A stretch of 64,000 nucleotides of DNA from positions 372,001-436,000 of the forward strand of contig NZ_CANLDB010000004.1 of assembly GCF_947489365.1 (NCBI RefSeq), written 5' to 3'. This document shows, in pieces, positions 19,739 to 27,605 of the stretch. Below the pieces are notes generated by a model that made no database searches, was not told where the DNA came from, and saw only the letters and a program-made list of their open reading frames with translations. Source of the DNA: an uncultured Nocardioides sp. (GTDB lineage Bacteria; Actinomycetota; Actinomycetes; Propionibacteriales; Nocardioidaceae). The position numbers and the translations under genes were made by a program. Positions within the stretch are counted from its first letter, which is position 1. Each line of letters opens with the position of its first letter.

Positions 19739-21238
19739 TCAGAAGCCCAGCACCTTGCTGAGGGCCGAGAACAGGGTGTTGAAGGTCCGCGTCACGGGGT
19801 TGGTCGGGGCCTCCGTGCTCGACTTCTGCCAGAAGAGCGGATGGGACCCGGTGAGCTCGTCGTCCACGAGCGGCTCCGTGCCCCGCAGGTAGGGCCAGAA
19901 CACCTCGGTCCGGTTGACACCCTTGGACAGCCGGGAGTCGAACCCCATCAGCAGGTTCTGCTCGATCCTCGTCGACCCGCCCCGGGGGTTCGTGCCCACG
20001 ACGTCGCCGACGCCCTGGACGATCAGGCTGCCGGCACCGGCGAACATGATGTAGCGCACCTGCCAGGTGGCGAAGGACTGGACGCCCCACCGCCAGCTGG
20101 TCCGCAGCTCGGGCTCCCCGACCACACCGACGACGTGCTTCGGGTGGATGACCACGCCGGGATGGTCCGAGAAGTCGATCCGCATCAGGTACGCGTCCGG
20201 GTCGGGGGACGCGATCGTCGCCGACGTGACACCCCCGTCGCCGGTGACGCGGCTGAGAAAGGCGAGCCCCGCCGCGTAGCTGATGAACGGCGACGACCAG
20301 TCGTAGAGGAGTCGACTGCGGGCCCTGCCCTGCACCGGGCGGACGAACTCGGACCGCGCCGAGAGCACCTGGTCGGCGTCGAGGTCCACGGTCAGGGTGC
20401 GCTCGGCGCTCGACGTGTGCAGGGCCGCGTCCGCGTGGTCGTGGCCGTCGGCGAGGCGGATGGGGCGGTGGGCGCGGTGGACCACCGGCATCAGCACGAA
20501 GTAGCTGACCGCTCGGAGGGCGGGCGGGAGGACGAGCAGGAGCACCGCGGCGGCGACCAGCCACCGCCAGGACCGGGCCCACTGGTCGACGACCCACCCG
20601 GCCGGAGATCGCTGGGCCTCCTCCAGGCTCGCCTCCTCCGCCTCCGTCACGGCCAGGTTCGACTCGGTCGTCTCCCTCTCGCGCTCGAGGAAGGACTGGC
20701 CGCCTCCCTCGCCGATCAGGTCGAGCTTCTCCGCGGTGCTCAGGTCCGGGTCGGCCAGGACGGCGGCGTCGTCCCGCGCGTCGTCCAACCTCCCCTGGAC
20801 GTCGTCCACGGCCTCACCGGCATCCGCGGCGAGCCGCTCCGCGGCCTCGCACGCCGCACCGGGGGTCAGCAGGTCCCCGAGCCTCTGCCACAGGCCGCAC
20901 TCGACGCCGGCCTCGTCACGCAGGTCCGCCGCCCTGCTCTGCGCTGCCGCGAGGTCGTCGTCGAGCGCCTCCACCTGCTCCGTGATCTCGGACTCGAAGA
21001 ACTCGACGGAGGCGCCCTGCTCCGCCGCGGCGGAGTCCTCCAGCCGCGCCAGCTCCGCCTCCAGGCCTGCGCGCTCCTCCCTCACCTGCTCGAGGCGCTC
21101 GCGGTCCGCCGCCGCGTCCCGCAGGGTCGGGACGACGACCTGGACGAGGAGGTAGCCGGCGAACAGCACGACGAGGAGCCCGAGGAACAGTCCGGCCTTC
21201 CTCAGCAGGAAGCCGAGGACGGCGGTGACCAGACGCAC
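19739..21238 (-). CDS. Membrane-anchored coiled-coil protein of unknown function
   Basis: The 499-aa protein starts at GTG 21238, 6 nt after a TAGGCT -10 element. A helix near residues 12-35 (GLFLGLLVVLFAGYLLVQVV) is followed by about 175 residues of charged heptad-rich coiled coil (RLEQVREERAGLEAELARLE onward, including two cysteines near 113 and 128). A second helix follows at about 225-250 (WLVAAAVLLLVLPPALRAVSYF). The C-terminal 250 residues look beta-rich (RARSRLLYDWSSPFISYAAG, YIMFAGAGSLIVQGVGDVVG), with a faint resemblance to AIM24-type beta-sandwiches. I do not recognise the family. The topology suggests a periplasmic coiled coil held between two helices with a cytoplasmic beta domain. 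Confidence 0.8.
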   Translation of the reverse strand: MRLVTAVLGFLLRKAGLFLGLLVVLFAGYLLVQVVVPTLRDAAADRERLEQVREERAGLEAELARLEDSAAAEQGASVEFFESEITEQVEALDDDLAAAQSRAADLRDEAGVECGLWQRLGDLLTPGAACEAAERLAADAGEAVDDVQGRLDDARDDAAVLADPDLSTAEKLDLIGEGGGQSFLERERETTESNLAVTEAEEASLEEAQRSPAGWVVDQWARSWRWLVAAAVLLLVLPPALRAVSYFVLMPVVHRAHRPIRLADGHDHADAALHTSSAERTLTVDLDADQVLSARSEFVRPVQGRARSRLLYDWSSPFISYAAGLAFLSRVTGDGGVTSATIASPDPDAYLMRIDFSDHPGVVIHPKHVVGVVGEPELRTSWRWGVQSFATWQVRYIMFAGAGSLIVQGVGDVVGTNPRGGSTRIEQNLLMGFDSRLSKGVNRTEVFWPYLRGTEPLVDDELTGSHPLFWQKSSTEAPTNPVTRTFNTLFSALSKVLGF

Positions 21239-21247
21239 CCCCGGAGC

Positions 21248-22450
21248 CTAGTTCGGCGCCGCAGGCTCCAGCAGCGCCACGCACTCCACGTGGTGCGTCA
21301 TCGGGAAGAGGTCGAAGGCCCGCAACGACGTGAGCGTGTAGCCGAGCCCGGCGAAGGTCGCGACGTCGCGGGCCAGGGCGGCGGGGTCGCAGGCGACGTA
21401 CGCGACGGCGCGGGGGCTGCGGGCGGCGATCGCCTCGCAGACCTCCCGCTTCGCGCCGGTCCGCGGCGGGTCGAGCACGACCAGGTCGACGCGGGACGGC
21501 GCGTCCGGCCCGGCGAGGACGGCGGCGACGTCACCGGTCAGCACGCCGACCCCGGGCAGGTTCTCGGCGGCGAGCGCCGCGGCGGTGGCGTCGCCCTCGA
21601 CGGCGGTCACCCAGCCCACCGGGCCGACCGCCTCGGCGAGGAAGGCGGCGAACAGCCCCACCCCGGCGTACAGGTCGAGCACGGTGTCGCCCTGCTGCGG
21701 GCGGAGCACGTCGAGCACCGTCGCCAGCAGCGCCTCGGGGGCGCCGGGGTGGACCTGCCAGAAGCCGTCGGCGGCGACCCCCAGCTCCCGGCCGCGGACC
21801 GTCTCGAGGACGGCGGACCCGTCCCCCCCGGTCCCCGGCTCCCGGGCGTCGGGGCGGGCGATCAGGCAGTCGTCGACCTCGACGACCTCGTGGGAGCGGT
21901 GCACGCGCAGGCCCCGGCGGCCGTCGGGGAGCGGGACGTAGCGCTGGCGGGTCCGCCACCGCAGCCCGGGCGGGGCGTCGGGCTCGCCCGGCACCTCCTC
22001 GACCACGACGTCGACGTCGAGACCCGCGAGACGACGCAGCTGCTCGGCCACCACGGCGGCCTTCAGCCGCCGCTGGGCGCCCAGGTCGACGTGCTGCAGG
22101 TCGCAGCCGCCGCAGAGCCCGGGGCCGGCGTACTCGCAGGGCGGGGTGACCCGGTCGGGCGAGGCCACGAGGACCTCCACGGCGTCACCGCGCCAGAACC
22201 TGTCCCCCTCGGTGCCCTCGGTCAGCTCGACGACGACCCGCTCGCCGGGCAGGGCGTGACGGACGAACACGACGCGTCCGCGGCCGTCGGTCCCGTCGTC
22301 GACGGGCACGCGGGCCACGCAGTGCCCGCCGTGGGCGATCGGGCCGACCTCGACCTCGTGGCGACGGCCGACGACGGAGGGGCCGCGACTCGCGCGGCGG
22401 CGGGTGCGCTGACCCCGCCCACCGGACGGCGTACGACGGGGGCCGCTCAC
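21248..22450 (-). CDS. TrmA/RumA-family Fe-S RNA (uracil-5-)methyltransferase
   Basis: The 400-aa protein has an N-terminal TRAM-like beta domain (EVEVGPIAHGGHCVARVP), the 4Fe-4S cysteine cluster region PPCEYAGPGLCGGCDLQH (near residue 104), the SAM motif DTVLDLYAGVGLFAAFLA, DLVVLDPPRTGAKREV and the catalytic cysteine segment VAYVACDPAALARD. It should methylate C5 of a uridine in rRNA or tRNA; which nucleotide is not predictable. The GTG start overlaps the permease stop by 4 bp. The gene pair methyltransferase and APC permease matches Rv2689c-Rv2690c of M. tuberculosis. Confidence 0.93.
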   Translation of the reverse strand: MSGPRRTPSGGRGQRTRRRASRGPSVVGRRHEVEVGPIAHGGHCVARVPVDDGTDGRGRVVFVRHALPGERVVVELTEGTEGDRFWRGDAVEVLVASPDRVTPPCEYAGPGLCGGCDLQHVDLGAQRRLKAAVVAEQLRRLAGLDVDVVVEEVPGEPDAPPGLRWRTRQRYVPLPDGRRGLRVHRSHEVVEVDDCLIARPDAREPGTGGDGSAVLETVRGRELGVAADGFWQVHPGAPEALLATVLDVLRPQQGDTVLDLYAGVGLFAAFLAEAVGPVGWVTAVEGDATAAALAAENLPGVGVLTGDVAAVLAGPDAPSRVDLVVLDPPRTGAKREVCEAIAARSPRAVAYVACDPAALARDVATFAGLGYTLTSLRAFDLFPMTHHVECVALLEPAAPN

Positions 22451-24504
22451 CGCTTCGACGACGGGTTCGGTCCGCGGTGCTCGGGGTCCACGATGCGGCC
22501 GCGGCGCACGTCGCCGGCCTGGATGCGGCCCTGGTCGCGCTTCACCCGCTCGAGCGCGATGCGCGACGAGCGCAGCTGGTAGGGCACCGAGATGACCATG
22601 ACGCCGGGCGCGAACAGCAGGCGGCCCTTGAGCCGCAGCGCGGTCTGGTTGTGCAGCAGCTGCTCCCACCAGCGGCCGACGACGTACTCGGGGATGTAGA
22701 CCGCGACGACGCCGCGGGGGTTGCCCTTGCGGATCTCGACGGCGTACTCGACGACCGGCCGGACGAGCTCCCGGTACGGCGAGAACAGGACCTTGAGGGG
22801 GACGTCGAAGCCCCGCTCCTCCCACTCGGCGAGCAGTGTGTTCGTGGCGGCCTGGTCCGTGCCGACGTACACCGCCTCGAGGACGTTGGGGCGGCTAGCC
22901 TTCGCGAACGCCAGCGCCCTCAGCGTCGGCTTGTGCAGCTTGGAGACCAGCACGATGGCGTGGACCCGCGTGGGCAGGACCTTGTCGGACTCGTCGGCGG
23001 CGAGCTCGAGGGCGACGTCGTCGTAGTGGCCACGGATGCGTCGCATCAGCCAGTAGAAGAAGCCCATCGCCAGGATGGTGATCCAGGCGCCCTCGGTGAA
23101 CTTGGTGATCACGACGATCACGAGCACGACGGCGGTGAACGACAGGCCGATGGTGTTGATGGTGCGCGAGCGCATCATCTTCCGGCGTACGGCCGGGTCG
23201 CGCTCGGTCGCCAGGTGGCGGGTCCAGTGCTTGATCATCCCGAGCTGGGAGAGGTTGAACGAGACGAAGACGCCGACGATGTAGAGCTGGATCAGCCGGG
23301 TGACCTCGGCGTCGAAGGCGACGATCAGGACGATCGACATCACGCCGAGGAAGAGGATGCCGTTGGAGTAGGCCAGCCGGTCGCCGCGGGAGGCCAGCGC
23401 GCGGGGCGCGAAGCCGTCCTGGGCGAGGATCGAGCCGAGCACCGGGAAGCCGTTGAACGCCGTGTTGGCGGCCAGCAGCAGGATCAGGCCGGTCACCGAG
23501 ACGACGACGTAGAAGCCCGGCGGGAAGCCGTCGAAGATGCCCCGGGCGATCTGGGCGATCAGGGTGCTCTGGTCGTAGCCCTCCGGCAGCATCTCGCCGG
23601 TGGCGGTCCGGAGGCGGTCCAGCTCGTGCGGCTCGACGTACTTCACGCCCATCTCGCGGGCCAGCACGATGACCGAGATCATCATCGTCACCGCGATGGC
23701 ACCCAGCAACAGCAGGGTCGTGGCGGCGTTGGCGCTCTTGGGACGACGGAAGGCCGGGACCCCGTTGCTGATGGCCTCGACCCCGGTCAGGGCGGCGCAG
23801 CCCGACGAGAATGCCCGCGCCAGGAGGAAGACCAGCGCGAAGGCGGTCAGGGGCTCCTCGAAGCCCGGCTGCGGGATGATCTGCAGGTCGGCGGACTCGG
23901 CCTGCGGCAGGGTGCCGGTCAGCAGCCGGAACACGCCGAGGGCGCACATGCCGAGGATCGCGATCATGAACGCATACGTCGGGACCGCGAACACGGAGCC
24001 CGACTCGCGCACGCCGCGCAGGTTGATCGCGGCCAGGACCACCACCATCACCACGGCGAACGTCGCCTCGTGCCCGACGAGGAACGGCAGCGCGGACGCG
24101 GCGTACTGGGCCCCGGAGCTGATCGAGACGGCGACGGTGAGGACGTAGTCGACCAGCAGGGCGCTCGCGACCGTCGTCCCCGCCTTCGGGCCGAGGTTGA
24201 CGGTGGCGACCTCGTAGTCGCCGCCGCCGGAGGGGTAGGCGTGCACGGTCTGGCGGTACGACGCGATCACGGCCGTCATCACCACGGCGACGGCGATCGC
24301 GATCTGCCAGGACCACACGTACGCCGACGCGCCGGCGATCGCGAGCATCAGGAAGATCTCGTCGGGCGCGTAGGCGACGGACGACAGTGCGTCGCTGGCG
24401 AAGACGGGCAGCGCGATGCGCTTCGGCAGCAGGGTCTCCCCCAGCTGGGAGCTCCTCAGCTTGCGGCCGAGGAGGATCCGCTTCGAGGCATCGGTGAGAC
24501 CCAC
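22447..24504 (-). CDS. KimA-like potassium importer (APC superfamily)
   Basis: The 685-aa protein has about 12 membrane helices and a cytoplasmic C-terminal domain. Segments such as VFASDALSSVAYAPDEIFL, SYRQTVHAYPSGGGDYEV, LVDYVLTVAVSISSGAQY, FSSGCAALTGVEAISNGVPA and GDRLAYSNGILFLGVMSIVLI match what I recall of Bacillus KimA (YdaO), a proton-coupled K+ importer inhibited by c-di-AMP. The last 150 residues (THVHAIVLVSKLHKPTLRAL onward) resemble a UspA-like domain. GTG 24504 is preferred over TTG 24513. Divergent ceoB-ceoC, encoding K+-channel gating subunits, support a potassium role. It corresponds in position to mycobacterial Rv2690c. Confidence 0.88.
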   Translation of the reverse strand: MGLTDASKRILLGRKLRSSQLGETLLPKRIALPVFASDALSSVAYAPDEIFLMLAIAGASAYVWSWQIAIAVAVVMTAVIASYRQTVHAYPSGGGDYEVATVNLGPKAGTTVASALLVDYVLTVAVSISSGAQYAASALPFLVGHEATFAVVMVVVLAAINLRGVRESGSVFAVPTYAFMIAILGMCALGVFRLLTGTLPQAESADLQIIPQPGFEEPLTAFALVFLLARAFSSGCAALTGVEAISNGVPAFRRPKSANAATTLLLLGAIAVTMMISVIVLAREMGVKYVEPHELDRLRTATGEMLPEGYDQSTLIAQIARGIFDGFPPGFYVVVSVTGLILLLAANTAFNGFPVLGSILAQDGFAPRALASRGDRLAYSNGILFLGVMSIVLIVAFDAEVTRLIQLYIVGVFVSFNLSQLGMIKHWTRHLATERDPAVRRKMMRSRTINTIGLSFTAVVLVIVVITKFTEGAWITILAMGFFYWLMRRIRGHYDDVALELAADESDKVLPTRVHAIVLVSKLHKPTLRALAFAKASRPNVLEAVYVGTDQAATNTLLAEWEERGFDVPLKVLFSPYRELVRPVVEYAVEIRKGNPRGVVAVYIPEYVVGRWWEQLLHNQTALRLKGRLLFAPGVMVISVPYQLRSSRIALERVKRDQGRIQAGDVRRGRIVDPEHRGPNPSSKR

Positions 24505-24572
24505 GATCGGCAACGGTAAGCCATGCGGCGGCCCGCGGTGCGCAGGACCGCGGCTGGGATAGCGTGCGGACC

Positions 24573-25235
24573 GTGCACGTGGTGATCATGGGTTGTGGCC
24601 GGGTCGGCTCGACCCTCGCGCGCAGCCTCGAGGACCGGGACCACACCGTGGCCGTCATCGACACCGACCCCGACGCCTTCCGTCGGCTCGGTCCCTGGTT
24701 CAACGGGGACAAGGTGACGGGCGTCGGCTTCGACCAGCAGGTCCTCGCGAAGGCCGGCATCACCCGCGCCGACGCGTTCGCCGCGGTCTCCAGCGGCGAC
24801 AACTCCAACATCATCGCCGCGCGGGTGGCCCGCGAGACGTTCGGGCTGGAGCAGGTCGTCGCCCGCATCTACGACCCGGGCCGCGCCGAGGTCTACCAGC
24901 GTCTCGGCATCACGACGGTCGCCACCGTCAAGTGGACCGCCGACCAGGTGCTGCGCCGGCTGCTGCCGGCGGGCACCGAGCCCGACTTCCGCGACCCCTC
25001 CGGCACGATCCGCGTCGACCACCTGGTCGCGCCGATCGGGTGGGTGGGCAGCCGTGCCGGGCAGCTGCAGGAGCAGTCCGGCGCGCGCATCGCGTGGATC
25101 GACCGCCTCGGCGAGGGCGTCCTGCCCACCCGCGAGTCGGTCATCCAGGAGGGCGACAGGCTCCACGTGGTGATCCGCGAGGAGCACGCCGGCCACGCCC
25201 ACCGCGTCTTCGAGCGCGGACCCGAGAAGGACTGA
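24573..25235 (+). CDS. ceoB: TrkA-type K+ uptake regulatory protein, first copy
   Basis: The 220-aa protein has an RCK N-domain with the NAD(H)-binding GCGRVGSTLARSLEDRDHTVAVID (about residues 6-29), then an RCK C-domain from about 135 (GTIRVDHLVAPIGWVGSRAG). Such subunits bind NAD(H) or nucleotides and gate Trk/Ktr channels. No TrkH/KtrB channel gene is in the window. GTG 24573 is preferred since a TAGCGT -10 element (24560-24565) ends 7 nt before it, giving a leaderless mRNA. ceoC follows after 8 bp. The order matches ceoB-ceoC (Rv2691-Rv2692) beside the APC permease. Confidence 0.93.
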   Translation: MHVVIMGCGRVGSTLARSLEDRDHTVAVIDTDPDAFRRLGPWFNGDKVTGVGFDQQVLAKAGITRADAFAAVSSGDNSNIIAARVARETFGLEQVVARIYDPGRAEVYQRLGITTVATVKWTADQVLRRLLPAGTEPDFRDPSGTIRVDHLVAPIGWVGSRAGQLQEQSGARIAWIDRLGEGVLPTRESVIQEGDRLHVVIREEHAGHAHRVFERGPEKD

Positions 25236-25243
25236 GGACGCCG

Positions 25244-25915
25244 ATGCGAGTCGCCATCGCCGGAGCGGGCGCCGTGGGGCGCTCGGTCGCCGCCGAGCTG
25301 ATCGAGAACGGCCACCAGGTCCTGCTCATCGACAAGGCCCCCGTCTCCATCAAGCCCGAGCGCGTGCCGGACGCCGAGTGGCTGCTGGCCGACTGCTGCG
25401 AGCTGTCGTCGCTGGAGGAGGCCCGCCTCGACGCCTGCGACGTCGTCATCGCCGCCACCGGCGACGACAAGGCCAACCTCGTGGTCTCCCTGCTGGCGAA
25501 GACCGAGTTCGGCGTGCCGCGCACCGTGGGCCGGGTCAACCACCCCGACAACGAGTGGCTCTTCACCGAGGCCTGGGGCGTCGACGTCAACGTCTCCACC
25601 CCGCGCATCATGTCGGCGCTGGTGGAGGAGGCGGTCGCGATCGGCGACATCGTCCGGCTCTTCACCTTCCGCCAGGGCAACGCCAACCTCGTCGAGCTCA
25701 CCCTGCCCGACGACTCGCCGTACCTGGGGACGCCGACGGGGCTCATCCCCTTCCCCGAGAACTGCGCCCTGGTGACGATCCTGCGCGACGGGCAGGTCTA
25801 CACCCCCGACGGCGAGCAGCCCATCGAGGGCGGCGACGAGCTGCTGTTCGTGGCCTCCGCCGACGTCGAGGCCGACCTCGAGCGCCTGCTCGCCCCCTCC
25901 CGCCACCCCCGGTAG
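25244..25915 (+). CDS. ceoC: TrkA-type K+ uptake regulatory protein, second copy
   Basis: The 223-aa protein starts MRVAIAGAGAVGRSVAAELI, another Rossmann RCK N-domain with GAGAVG, then IAATGDDKANLVVSLLAKTEFG. The C-domain is NLVELTLPDDSPYLGTP onward and ends GGDELLFVASADVEADLERLL. Together with ceoB it probably forms a mixed RCK ring controlling potassium transport. The gene lies 8 bp after ceoB, so the two are co-transcribed. The first unit of a 32-bp tandem repeat begins two bases after its stop. Confidence 0.93.
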   Translation: MRVAIAGAGAVGRSVAAELIENGHQVLLIDKAPVSIKPERVPDAEWLLADCCELSSLEEARLDACDVVIAATGDDKANLVVSLLAKTEFGVPRTVGRVNHPDNEWLFTEAWGVDVNVSTPRIMSALVEEAVAIGDIVRLFTFRQGNANLVELTLPDDSPYLGTPTGLIPFPENCALVTILRDGQVYTPDGEQPIEGGDELLFVASADVEADLERLLAPSRHPR

Positions 25916-25916
25916 C

Positions 25917-26000
25917 CCGAGTCGGCCCGGACGCACGCCCTGCAGGCGCCGAGTCGGCCCGGACGCACGCCCTGCAGGCGCCGAGTCGGCCCGAACGCAC
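25917..26000 (+). repeat. 32-bp tandem array, left arm (about 2.6 copies)
   Basis: Two full units (25917-25948, 25949-25980) and a partial third (25981-26000, one mismatch) begin CCGAGTCGGCCCGGACGCAC. The core is the reverse complement of the core in the array at 26404-26546, with a different 9-bp filler (GCCCTGCAGG-like). The array begins immediately after ceoC. It is not a CRISPR: the units are head-to-tail with no unique spacers. Confidence 0.92.
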
Positions 26001-26028
26001 GTCGAGTTCCGCTCGGTACGCTCGCGAC

Positions 26029-26457
26029 GTGGGATCCGGCGACGTCGAGCGCGGGGCGATCGTGACGGCGATCCGAGCGCGTGCCGCCGCACGAGTGCGT
26101 GAAGCGGCGGCGGGCCGCCGGGTGTTCCTGGACCGGGTCCGGCTCGACCCCGACACGCTCCGAATGGTCGACTCGCCGTCGGACCTGCTCGTCCTGGAGT
26201 ACGCCGTCGTGTTCACCCACCAGGCCCTCCCCGGCAGACGCGCGGTCTTTCGCGGTCGTACGGCGCTCGAGCACTGGTGGCCCGGCGCGACGGAGACCCT
26301 CGACGAGGCCGCCCACGACGGCCTCAACCGCGTCCTCGTGGAGGCGGACGAGGAGGGGAACGACCGGGTGTTCGCCGTGCTCGACGAGCCGAGCCGTGAG
26401 CTTCGGGCCGACTCGGCGTCCCTGAGGCGTGCCTCCGGGCCGACTCGGCGTCCCTGA
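26029..26457 (+). CDS. Unrecognised 142-aa protein bracketed by inverted repeat arrays
   Basis: The product is a soluble-looking protein with no signal or membrane segment. It is helical and basic at the start (IVTAIRARAAARVREAAAGR), then has DSPSDLLVLEYAVVFTHQAL, FRGRTALEHWWPGATETLDE and a beta-rich NRVLVEADEEGNDRVFAVLD. I know no family for it. Its reality is supported by a TACGCT -10 element (26017-26022) ending 6 nt before GTG 26029 and by balanced composition. The last 18 or so residues are encoded by the right-hand repeat array, so the original C terminus may have been replaced. It is absent from the syntenic mycobacterial order as I recall it. Confidence 0.6.
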   Translation: MGSGDVERGAIVTAIRARAAARVREAAAGRRVFLDRVRLDPDTLRMVDSPSDLLVLEYAVVFTHQALPGRRAVFRGRTALEHWWPGATETLDEAAHDGLNRVLVEADEEGNDRVFAVLDEPSRELRADSASLRRASGPTRRP

Positions 26458-26546
26458 GGCGTGCGTCCGGGCCGACTCGGCGTCCCTGAGGCGTGCGTCC
26501 GGGCCGACTCGGCACTCCTCAGTCGTGCGTTCGGGCCGACTCGGCG
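26404..26546 (-). repeat. 32-bp tandem array, right arm (about 4.5 copies)
   Basis: Units start at 26404, 26436, 26468, 26500 and 26532 with CGGGCCGACTCGGCGTCCCT (the last two diverge). Taken in reverse complement they share a 23-bp core with the left array at 25917-26000, so the two arrays face each other. Each core includes CCGACTCGG, a 9-bp near-palindrome. The array encodes the C-terminal tail of the 26029 gene on the plus strand and the last residues of the DUF3159 gene on the minus strand. Confidence 0.92.
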
Positions 26547-27244
26547 GCGACGGGGGTGGCGTTGCGGCCGAGGACCCACGCCATGGCGGCGAGGGCGCCG
26601 ACCTGGAGAGGCCAGCCCAGGACGACCTTCATCACGCCGAGGGCGGCGATGACGGGCTCGACGGGGAGGACGTCGCCGTTCGCGCCGAGCCACAGCGGTC
26701 CCTGCAGCACGACGCGCACGACGCAGGGCAGCACGAGCAGCCAGGTCAGGCGGGTGCACAGCTTGACCACCTGGGGGTCGGAGCGCCACGCGGTCGGGTC
26801 GCCGGTGACGCTGCCGACCATGAAGCCGACCACCGGCCACCGCGTCAGGCACGACAGGGCCATGAGGGCGGCGTACCCGGCGTTGTAGATCAGCCCGGGC
26901 AGGAAGTAGGCGAGCGCCTGCTCGTCCTCGGTCCCGCCGGAGCGGGCGGAGAGCGTCACGAACAGCGCGCCGATGCCGATGCCGAACAGCGCGTTGAGCA
27001 CGAACTGCACCGACGAGCGCTGCACGAGGCGGACGACGAGCAGGACCAGGGCGGCCCCCACGCTGCAGATCAGTGCCAGGCGTAGGTCCCGCGAGGTCAG
27101 CCACAGCGCGGTGAACACCAGCGTCGGGACGGCGGCCTCCACCATGCCGCGCACGCCGCCGAGCGCGGTGGAGAGCTGGCCGCGGACGACCTGCTCGACG
27201 GTCTGCGTCGAGGCCGGCGCCGCCTTGTCGGACGGTTCCGTCAC
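26519..27244 (-). CDS. DUF3159 membrane protein
   Basis: The 241-aa protein has an N-terminal soluble lead (STQTVEQVVRGQLSTALGG) and five or six helices. Family landmarks are RGMVEAAVPTLVFTALWL, the tryptophan-rich loop CLTRWPVVGFMVGSVTGDPT and LCTRLTWLLVLPCVVRVVLQ. The function is unknown. The GTG at 27244 overlaps the upstream OB-fold gene stop by 4 bp. Its last residues, AAESARTHD, are encoded in the 32-bp repeat array, so the C terminus has probably been modified by repeat insertion. It is the positional match of Rv2693c. Confidence 0.88.
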   Translation of the reverse strand: MTEPSDKAAPASTQTVEQVVRGQLSTALGGVRGMVEAAVPTLVFTALWLTSRDLRLALICSVGAALVLLVVRLVQRSSVQFVLNALFGIGIGALFVTLSARSGGTEDEQALAYFLPGLIYNAGYAALMALSCLTRWPVVGFMVGSVTGDPTAWRSDPQVVKLCTRLTWLLVLPCVVRVVLQGPLWLGANGDVLPVEPVIAALGVMKVVLGWPLQVGALAAMAWVLGRNATPVAAESARTHD

Positions 27245-27597
27245 GACAGCAGCTCGTAGCGCGGGTTGTAGAGGACGCGCGCCTTCTCGTTGCGGCCGAT
27301 GCGGCCCTCGACGGCCATGTGGCGCCCGGCGGTGATCCCGGCGATCTGCCGACGGCCCAGCCAGACGACCGACACCGAACCGGTGCCGTCGTTCAGCTCC
27401 GCCTCCAGGGCCGGTACGCCGCCGCGCGGGCGCAGCGTGACGGTGCGCAGGTGTCCCTCGAGACGGACACGGGTGCGGTCCGGGGCGCTGCCGATGGGGC
27501 AGGCCTTCACCGTCCCCGGGGTGGGGTCGACGACGGCGCCCTCGTCGGGCTCCACCGCACCCTTGCCGCGACGCAGGCCGGACAGTCCTCGCCCCAC
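27241..27597 (-). CDS. OB-fold nucleic-acid-binding domain protein
   Basis: The 118-aa protein is a single OB-fold. RTRVRLEGHLRTVTLRPRGGVPALEAELNDGTGSVSVVWLGRR and AGRHMAVEGRIGRNEKARVLYNPRYELL match the RecG-wedge/tRNA-anti type barrel seen in actinobacterial homologues (position of Rv2694c). It probably binds single-stranded nucleic acid, but no catalytic domain is attached. It lies between the DUF3159 gene (4-bp overlap downstream) and the DUF3710 gene (8-bp gap upstream) in one minus-strand operon led by dut. Confidence 0.88.
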   Translation of the reverse strand: MGRGLSGLRRGKGAVEPDEGAVVDPTPGTVKACPIGSAPDRTRVRLEGHLRTVTLRPRGGVPALEAELNDGTGSVSVVWLGRRQIAGITAGRHMAVEGRIGRNEKARVLYNPRYELLS

Positions 27598-27605
27598 GAC
27601 GTCCC

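Noticed and set aside
24511..24513. TTG start for the KimA-like protein
   Set aside because: It overlaps the TACCGT -10-like element. GTG 24504 fits better and the extra residues are not conserved.
22477..24519. A 680-codon plus-strand frame over the KimA-like gene
   Set aside because: It is antisense to clear membrane-protein coding sequence, with repetitive charged composition and no motifs.
24505..24572. c-di-AMP riboswitch (ydaO type) before the KimA-like gene
   Set aside because: The gap to ceoB is only 68 bp and the predicted transcript is nearly leaderless, so there is no room for the element.
25917..26546. CRISPR array
   Set aside because: The units are contiguous 32-bp repeats with fixed 9-bp filler and no unique spacers, and no cas genes are nearby.
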